64,000 bases of DNA from CBDCUI01 sp965223115 (GTDB lineage Bacteria > Pseudomonadota > Gammaproteobacteria > UBA4575). The position numbers and the translations under genes are program-made. Shown one piece after another: positions 61,276 through 64,000 of the stretch. Positions within the stretch are counted from its first letter, which is position 1. Each line of letters starts with the position of its first letter. The DNA lies in the NCBI GenBank assembly GCA_965223115.1, contig OZ244982.1, forward strand, positions 2,603,809 to 2,667,808, read 5' to 3'. The notes under the pieces are model-generated. The model saw nothing but the letters and a program-made list of their open reading frames with translations. It did no database searches and was not told the origin of the DNA.

Positions 61276-62433
61276 TTATTTAGCGCTGTCTTTTAACTCA
61301 TCTATTTTGTCCGTACGTTCCCAATGGAAACCTGCTTCGTCACGACCGAAATGGCCGTAGGCAGCTGTAGCTTTATAAATAGGTTGTAGTAAGTCTAGCA
61401 TTGTTACAATTCCATAAGGACGTAAATCAAATACGTCTTGTACGATCGTTTCAATTTCATTATCTGATATCTTTCCAGTGCCAAATGTATCAATTGAAAT
61501 AGAAGTTGGTTGTGCTACCCCAATTGCGTATGAAATTTGTATTTCACAGCGGTCTGCAAGTCCTGCTGCAACTACATTTTTTGCTACGTATCGACCGGCA
61601 TAGGTTGCAGATCGATCTACTTTTGATGGGTCTTTTCCAGAGAAAGCTCCTCCGCCATGGCGTGCCATACCACCGTACGTATCGACAATAATTTTTCTTC
61701 CTGTTAAACCACAATCACCAACAGGCCCACCTATTTCAAATTTACCAGTGGGGTTAATATGATATTTTGTCTCAGAATTAAGCCACTTTGCGGGAAGTGT
61801 TGGTTTAATGATCAACTCCATTACAGCTTCTTGTAAATCACTTTGACTTATATCCGGGTCATGCTGTGTCGATAATACAACGGCATTAATACTAGTCGGT
61901 TGGCCATTTTCATAGACAAAAGTAACTTGGCTTTTGGCATCAGGACGTAACCAAGATAATTCGCCAGCTTTTCTGATAGCGGATTGTTTTTGAACAAGTC
62001 GATGTGAATAAGTTATAGGTGCGGGCATTAGTACATCGGTTTCATTGCTGGCATAACCAAACATCATGCCTTGATCTCCTGCACCTTGTTCTTCTTTATT
62101 TGATCTATCTACACCTTGTGCAATATCAGGTGACTGTTTACCTAATGCATTGATAACTGCACAGTTATGTCCATCAAAACCCACAGCTGAATTATTATAG
62201 CCAATATCGTTAACGGTATTACGCACGATTGCTTCAAATTCTATTTGTGCTGTAGTAGTGATTTCACCTGCGAGTACAACCATACCAGTTTTGACTAGAG
62301 TCTCGCATGCAACGCGTGCGCTTGTATCTTGCTCTAAAATTGCATCTAAAATGGCATCAGAAATTTGGTCTGCCATTTTGTCTGGGTGACCTTCTGAAAC
62401 AGATTCAGAAGTAAATACACGTGTTGTAGTCAT
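61276..62433 (-). CDS. metK: S-adenosylmethionine synthetase
   Basis: A 385-residue enzyme forming SAM from methionine and ATP. VFTSESVSEGHPDKMADQIS at the N-terminus, GDQGMMFGYASNE, GGAFSGKDPSKVDRSATYAG and the C-terminal GHFGRDEAGFHWERTD are diagnostic. It heads the metK-ahcY-rsmE transcript behind a plausible sigma70 promoter, with AAGGA before the ATG. Confidence 0.97.
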   Translation of the reverse strand: MTTTRVFTSESVSEGHPDKMADQISDAILDAILEQDTSARVACETLVKTGMVVLAGEITTTAQIEFEAIVRNTVNDIGYNNSAVGFDGHNCAVINALGKQSPDIAQGVDRSNKEEQGAGDQGMMFGYASNETDVLMPAPITYSHRLVQKQSAIRKAGELSWLRPDAKSQVTFVYENGQPTSINAVVLSTQHDPDISQSDLQEAVMELIIKPTLPAKWLNSETKYHINPTGKFEIGGPVGDCGLTGRKIIVDTYGGMARHGGGAFSGKDPSKVDRSATYAGRYVAKNVVAAGLADRCEIQISYAIGVAQPTSISIDTFGTGKISDNEIETIVQDVFDLRPYGIVTMLDLLQPIYKATAAYGHFGRDEAGFHWERTDKIDELKDSAK

Positions 62434-62461
62434 TTAGATGTTCCTTGGCTTGAATAACTAT

Positions 62462-62490
62462 ATTATTTAAATGGTTAACAGAAGATTCAA
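62462..62490 (-). promoter_or_regulatory. Putative sigma70 promoter of metK
   Basis: On the minus strand TTGAAT (-35, 62485-62490) and AATAAT (-10, 62462-62467) are spaced 17 nt, 28 bp before the metK ATG. Matches are 4/6 and 5/6 to consensus. No SAM riboswitch fold was recognised between it and the start. Confidence 0.5.
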
Positions 62491-62543
62491 AGCGCGATAT
62501 TGTACTCATTCAAAGATACTAAGAACATGAGTACATCTCAATT

Positions 62544-63101
62544 ATGGTACAAACCCTTTCAAACATGATGCCTTTAGGCACTATCGCCCCAGATTTTTGT
62601 TTATCTGACACGGTTACAGGCAAGGAATTATGTTTACAGGCTCTTCGTGGAGAGTACGCGACCGTGATCATGTTTATATGTAATCACTGTCCATTTGTAA
62701 AGCATGTACAGGATGAGTTAGTGCGCCTTGGTCATGAATTCACTCCAAAGGGGATAAGCTTTATAGCCATTAGTGCTAACGATGTTGAAAATTATCCAGA
62801 AGATTCGCCTGAGAATATGAGGTCATTAGCAATTTCTCTTAGTTTTGAATTTCCTTACTTATATGATGAAATGCAAGAAGTTGCTCGTGCTTATGATGCT
62901 ACTTGTACACCAGATTTTTTTATCTTCGATAAAGAATTAAAATGTGTATACAGGGGGCAACTCGATGATTCACGTCCTGGGAATGGCGTTCCTGTGACGG
63001 GTAGCGACATTCGTAATGCCTTAGATTTAATTTTATCTGATAAGAAAATCGACCCTAACCAAAAGCCCAGTATAGGTTGTAATATTAAGTGGAAAACCTG
63101 A
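62544..63101 (+). CDS. Thioredoxin-fold (peroxiredoxin-like) protein
   Basis: A 185-residue cytoplasmic protein with the AhpC/TSA/thioredoxin fold: IAPDFCLSD, MFICNHCPFVKHVQDEL with redox CxxC (CNHC), FEFPYLYDEMQEVARAYDA and CTPDFFIFDKELKCVYRGQL. Such single-domain thioredoxin-like proteins are common in proteobacteria and their partner is unknown. Divergent from metK, with 110 bp between starts. Confidence 0.88.
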   Translation: MVQTLSNMMPLGTIAPDFCLSDTVTGKELCLQALRGEYATVIMFICNHCPFVKHVQDELVRLGHEFTPKGISFIAISANDVENYPEDSPENMRSLAISLSFEFPYLYDEMQEVARAYDATCTPDFFIFDKELKCVYRGQLDDSRPGNGVPVTGSDIRNALDLILSDKKIDPNQKPSIGCNIKWKT

Positions 63102-63110
63102 AGGTTTTTC
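63091..63110 (+). terminator. Possible terminator overlapping the thioredoxin-like gene stop
   Basis: GGAAAACC (63091-63098) pairs with GGTTTTTC (63103-63110) around a TGAA loop that contains the stop codon. The descending arm is itself T-rich. The stem is AT-rich and the assignment uncertain. Confidence 0.35.
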
Positions 63111-63636
63111 TACCTGATTATTCAAGTAAAGTATTCTAATTACATAGTTGAATATATTAATAGTTAATATATTAAATCATTCTTTGATATTGCTTTCATT
63201 AGAAGCAGTTTTTCTATAACTCATTGGTTTATATACGATTATTCGGACTTATATTGATGATGTAAAATTTGTTAACTAAAGCGGCCATTTATCTATATAA
63301 ATCAACAGCTTATCTATACTGTATTTCATTTTATTGAACACCTTTAATCGTTAAATCTGTAGATTAAGTCGGGAACTTACCAGACAACTCTTAGTTTTGA
63401 GAACTACAGCGTCTAAAATTTGACGCAGTAGTCGTAATCTTGACTATACGAGCTTATGAATTATTAACATATGTAGTCAATGGTTTACTAACATTATTCT
63501 GCTTTTATGAATATTTGTTAATCCCGTAATTCGACTCTATTTGCTCTATTAATTTTTTGAGTGGCCGTTCCAATTAATGGAATTCGCCGATGGACCGGTT
63601 TGGGCTGTTAGCTCTTGTGAGTTAAAGGAATAACTT
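63111..63636. other. Upstream region of the secreted repeat protein
   Basis: About 520 bp without a supported gene. A perfect AT-only inverted repeat, AATATATTAA-tag-TTAATATATT, lies at 63151-63173. This probably holds the promoter and leader of the DUF11 protein gene. Confidence 0.45.
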
Positions 63637-64000
63637 TTGAAAATACATAAAAGGCGAATAAATACACACAGAAGCGCACGAAAGTGTCTGCATATCTGTA
63701 TCTATTTACTGCTATCAATATTTACAGTTATTCCTCTCAGTGTTCAAGCCGCTTTTCCCGATCCACTTATAAATACCGCTACTGTCACTGTACCTGCGGG
63801 AGTTAATGATCCCAACACTACAAATAACACAGCCAATGATAGCAATATACTCGCGTTACCTAGTTTAGCGATTGCCAAGACGTTGGATAGCAATGCCGAT
63901 GAAGACAGCAGTGGCAGTGTCACCGTAAACGACACGCTCACTTACAGTGTCACGGTCACTAACGACGGCACGACGACGTTGAACAACGTGGTGGTGACGG
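63637..64000 (+). CDS. Secreted DUF11-repeat protein, 3' end outside window
   Basis: The frame starts at TTG 63637 (AAGGAA 7 nt upstream) and is open to the right edge (121 residues seen). A long basic N-terminus (KIHKRRINTHRSARKCLH) precedes a hydrophobic signal helix, with probable cleavage after SVQA. The mature protein begins AFPDPLINTATVTVPAG and then enters a DUF11-type module, PSLAIAKTLDSNADEDSSGS with VNDTLTYSVTVTNDGTTTLN, known from surface-exposed proteins with isopeptide-type or adhesin roles. Codon use turns to ACG, GTG and GAC, more GC-rich than the neighbours. The protein is probably very long. Confidence 0.85.
   Translation, partial: MKIHKRRINTHRSARKCLHICIYLLLSIFTVIPLSVQAAFPDPLINTATVTVPAGVNDPNTTNNTANDSNILALPSLAIAKTLDSNADEDSSGSVTVNDTLTYSVTVTNDGTTTLNNVVVT

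Noticed and set aside
62434..62543. SAM or SAH riboswitch upstream of metK/ahcY
   Set aside because: The gap before metK is 110 bp and shared with a divergent promoter; no conserved riboswitch cores were recognised, and a normal sigma70 promoter leaves only about 22 nt of leader.
1..64000. CRISPR arrays, tRNA/rRNA genes, insertion sequences, prophage
   Set aside because: No regular direct repeats, cloverleaf sequences, transposase or phage genes were recognised anywhere in the window.

Overview
The window is a 64 kb stretch of AT-rich chromosome from what looks like a free-living, aerobic, twitching-motile gammaproteobacterium. The evidence is gene content and order. metW-metX, yggT-proC-yggS, pilT-pilU, pyrK/pyrC'/pyrB/pyrR/ruvX/yqgE/tonB/gshB and pilGHIJ-chpA-chpC form the same neighbourhood that surrounds pilT and pilG in Pseudomonas aeruginosa, but with low-GC codon use and several losses. 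I cannot place it to genus. I see no rRNA, tRNA, CRISPR array, insertion sequence or prophage, so this is mostly core genome.

Layout. 0-7 kb: typA behind a promoter and a terminator-like leader hairpin, a formaldehyde-activating-enzyme homologue, ppnN, a ferritin-like protein of the encapsulated (EncFtn) type and an ETHE1-like persulfide dioxygenase. 7.6-16.4 kb: one long minus-strand cluster for a caa3-like haem-copper oxidase. It has a dihaem subunit II, subunit I, two subunit III proteins, subunit IV and haem O synthase, followed by an unknown membrane protein, a YtkA-like protein and a dihaem cytochrome peroxidase. 17-20.5 kb: a BaeSR-like two-component pair, a TetR regulator and an AhpD-like protein. 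20.5-30.7 kb: divergent ppsR/ppsA, a nuclease-family protein, a pqi (MCE) lipid-transport operon with PqiA split in two, an oxidoreductase with a small lipoprotein, and cysQ. 30.7-34 kb: small conserved genes (yrfG, YkgJ-type, MbcA/ParS-type, hspQ, terB-like, HU-like).

34-63 kb: metX/metW (methionine), proC/yggS/yggT, three tandem pilus-retraction ATPases, beta carbonic anhydrase, then the gshB-to-pyrK minus-strand run. In that run aspartate transcarbamoylase (PyrB) is paired with a dihydroorotase-like PyrC' that lacks its metal ligands, and the PyrK-like subunit appears to start at a CTG codon. The pilus chemosensory cluster follows (pilG, pilH, pilI, pilJ, chpA, chpC). It has no pilK methyltransferase or chpB methylesterase, and its PilJ has no periplasmic sensory domain. 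Next come metK-ahcY-rsmE (S-adenosylmethionine cycle and rRNA methylation), a thioredoxin-like protein, and the start of a large secreted DUF11-repeat protein that runs off the right edge.

The main themes are twitching motility (ATPases, Chp signalling and a TonB homologue), pyrimidine synthesis, the methionine/SAM cycle and aerobic respiration. The most unusual points are the stripped-down Chp receptor system, the triple PilT/PilU array, the CTG-start PyrK, the EncFtn-type ferritin without a visible encapsulin or targeting tail, the Fae homologue outside a methylotrophy cluster, and the terminator-like hairpin in the typA leader.
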